DNA of 64,000 nucleotides from Crambe crambe (Eukaryota; Porifera; Demospongiae; Poecilosclerida; Crambeidae): contig OZ004586.1 in NCBI GenBank assembly GCA_963924555.1, forward strand, positions 6,902,501-6,966,500. The letters run 5' to 3'. Shown here one piece after another: positions 63,131 to 64,000 of the stretch (position 1 is its first letter; the number at the start of each line of letters is the position of its first letter). A model generated the notes under the pieces. The model ran no database searches and was not told the DNA's origin. It saw only the letters and a list, made by a program, of their open reading frames with translations. A program made the translations under genes and the position numbers.

Positions 63131-63392
63131 CTTCTTTTTAATGTTGATCAAAAATTAGGCTTTTTTAAAGGGACTTGCGCTTTTATAATTAGTTAATTTT
63201 ATGGATGTGAAAATGAATTTTAGCACACTTGATTACTTATTAGTACTACCCACTGGTATTAATTAGCTATGAATGTGTGTAATCATTTCCTCAAGTTCTG
63301 TGCAACTCTCCCTAATAGACATGCAGACAGCTGTAATAATTGTTACTATGTCAGAATCAGACTTTTACTTGCAATGGGTAGTTTTATTAGCT

Positions 63393-63480
63393 ACACTGTA
63401 CTATGTTGTCACGTTGCTGTATTGATAGTCAGAGCCACACTGTACTATGTTGTCGCGTTGCTGTATTGATAGTCAGAGCC
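63393..63480. repeat. 44-bp tandem repeat, two copies
   Basis: ACACTGTACTATGTTGTC followed by (A/G)CGTTGCTGTATTGATAG twice, one difference. The second copy runs into the last codons of the partial gene at 63473. Confidence 0.9.
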
Positions 63481-64000
63481 ACACAAAATCATACTGCTCC
63501 AGTCTGGCAATAAGATCTTGCAATAGAGCCTTTTTATCATTAACAGAATCAATGAGGTATTGCTCTGGTGTACGACGATTCATATATGCCCAATGCCGCT
63601 ATAATCAAGAATGCACATAAGTATTAGCTATAGCTACTTCAAAAATCATTTGTGGTATACCTGCTGTAATATGATTTGGATGCTTGCAAACCTGATGGAA
63701 TTCACTGAATCAGTCTATAAATTATGTGAATGGAAAATAGATGTCTTGATTTACATCTTCACAGCAATCATTGTTCCATCTGCATGCTCGATCACAGTAA
63801 CATCCATTTGCCTGTTCAAGTGTACTGTGAGGTATGACATGCATATCATCTTACTTTCACATCCTCCTGGGGAATCCTGAGGGAAAATGAACAAGACATA
63901 AAGCTATGATTATATGAAAGGATAAAATCAGTTTTATGATCTTGTGATCCATTCTCTTCCTTCTTTCTTGCAATTTGATCATCTCTATTCCAGGAAGAGT
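63473..64000 (-). CDS. Partial somatomedin-B-like gene at right edge
   Basis: Two exons can be joined: 63755-63811 encodes ANGCYCDRACRWNNDCCED, with the CxCDxxC...CC pattern of somatomedin-B domains, and 63473-63598 encodes RHWAYMNRRTPEQYLI plus a predicted helix ending QYDFVWL-stop. Both junctions are phase 0. Upstream, about 63850-63895 resembles the end of the signal exon of the neighbouring gene (FSLRIPQEDV against FSLGFPRRDA). The rest is outside the window, and the exon joins are tentative. The short C-terminal exon has no match I recognise. Confidence 0.45.

Noticed and set aside
63611..63880. Plus-strand 89-residue open frame at the right edge
   Set aside because: The opposite strand has a Cys pattern typical of somatomedin-B domains with matching splice sites, so this is the antisense frame.

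Overview
The window looks like animal DNA from a demosponge, most like Amphimedon queenslandica. The reasons are AT-rich sequence with many GCTAGC runs, short spliced exons with GT-AG introns, short-chain (spongin-type) collagens, a beta-helix/multipass membrane protein family common in sponges, and an IKK-type kinase. The species is an inference from these families; no search was run.

Region 1 (1-22,200, genes on the minus strand) is a tandem array of short-chain collagen genes. Six look intact (stops at 876, 6576, 11264, 13320, 16990 and 20199). One is an obvious pseudogene (18875-19221), and there is an orphan signal exon (16484-16528) plus several relics. Each gene has a signal-peptide exon, one small intron and one large exon holding 10-19 Gly-X-Y triplets and a Cys-rich C-terminal domain. 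A TATA box precedes each. The spacers are full of foldback elements, a MITE and minisatellites.

Region 2 (22,227-29,682, plus strand) holds 18 phase-consistent exons of an IKK-alpha/beta-like kinase. It starts at the APE motif of the catalytic domain and runs through the ubiquitin-like and scaffold regions to a stop. The upstream half of the kinase domain was not found.

Region 3 (30,045-53,833, minus strand) is a tandem family of single-pass, Ig-containing receptor-like genes. Units A, C and E are intact and each predicts exactly 531 residues. Units B and D are pseudogenes. Unit F shares the first six exons but then runs into an Ig domain, an Eph-like Cys-rich module and two FN3 domains, with no membrane exon found. 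The intact tails share two tyrosine motifs. A 2,051-bp Ginger-like DNA transposon with perfect 4-bp target duplications sits between C and D. A MITE marks the same intron in C, D and F.

Region 4 (55,636-59,417, plus strand) is a beta-helix plus multipass membrane protein gene with two frame breaks. Region 5 (61,413-63,130, minus) is an intact five-exon gene for a protein with two somatomedin-B-like domains, a Thr/Ser stalk, a membrane segment and a tail ending in the same NEAYG motif as the Ig receptors. Part of a related gene lies at the right edge.

Taken together this is matrix (collagen) and cell-surface receptor territory that evolves by tandem duplication and decay. The Ig cluster resembles known invertebrate allorecognition/immune receptor loci in layout, but that role is only a hypothesis.
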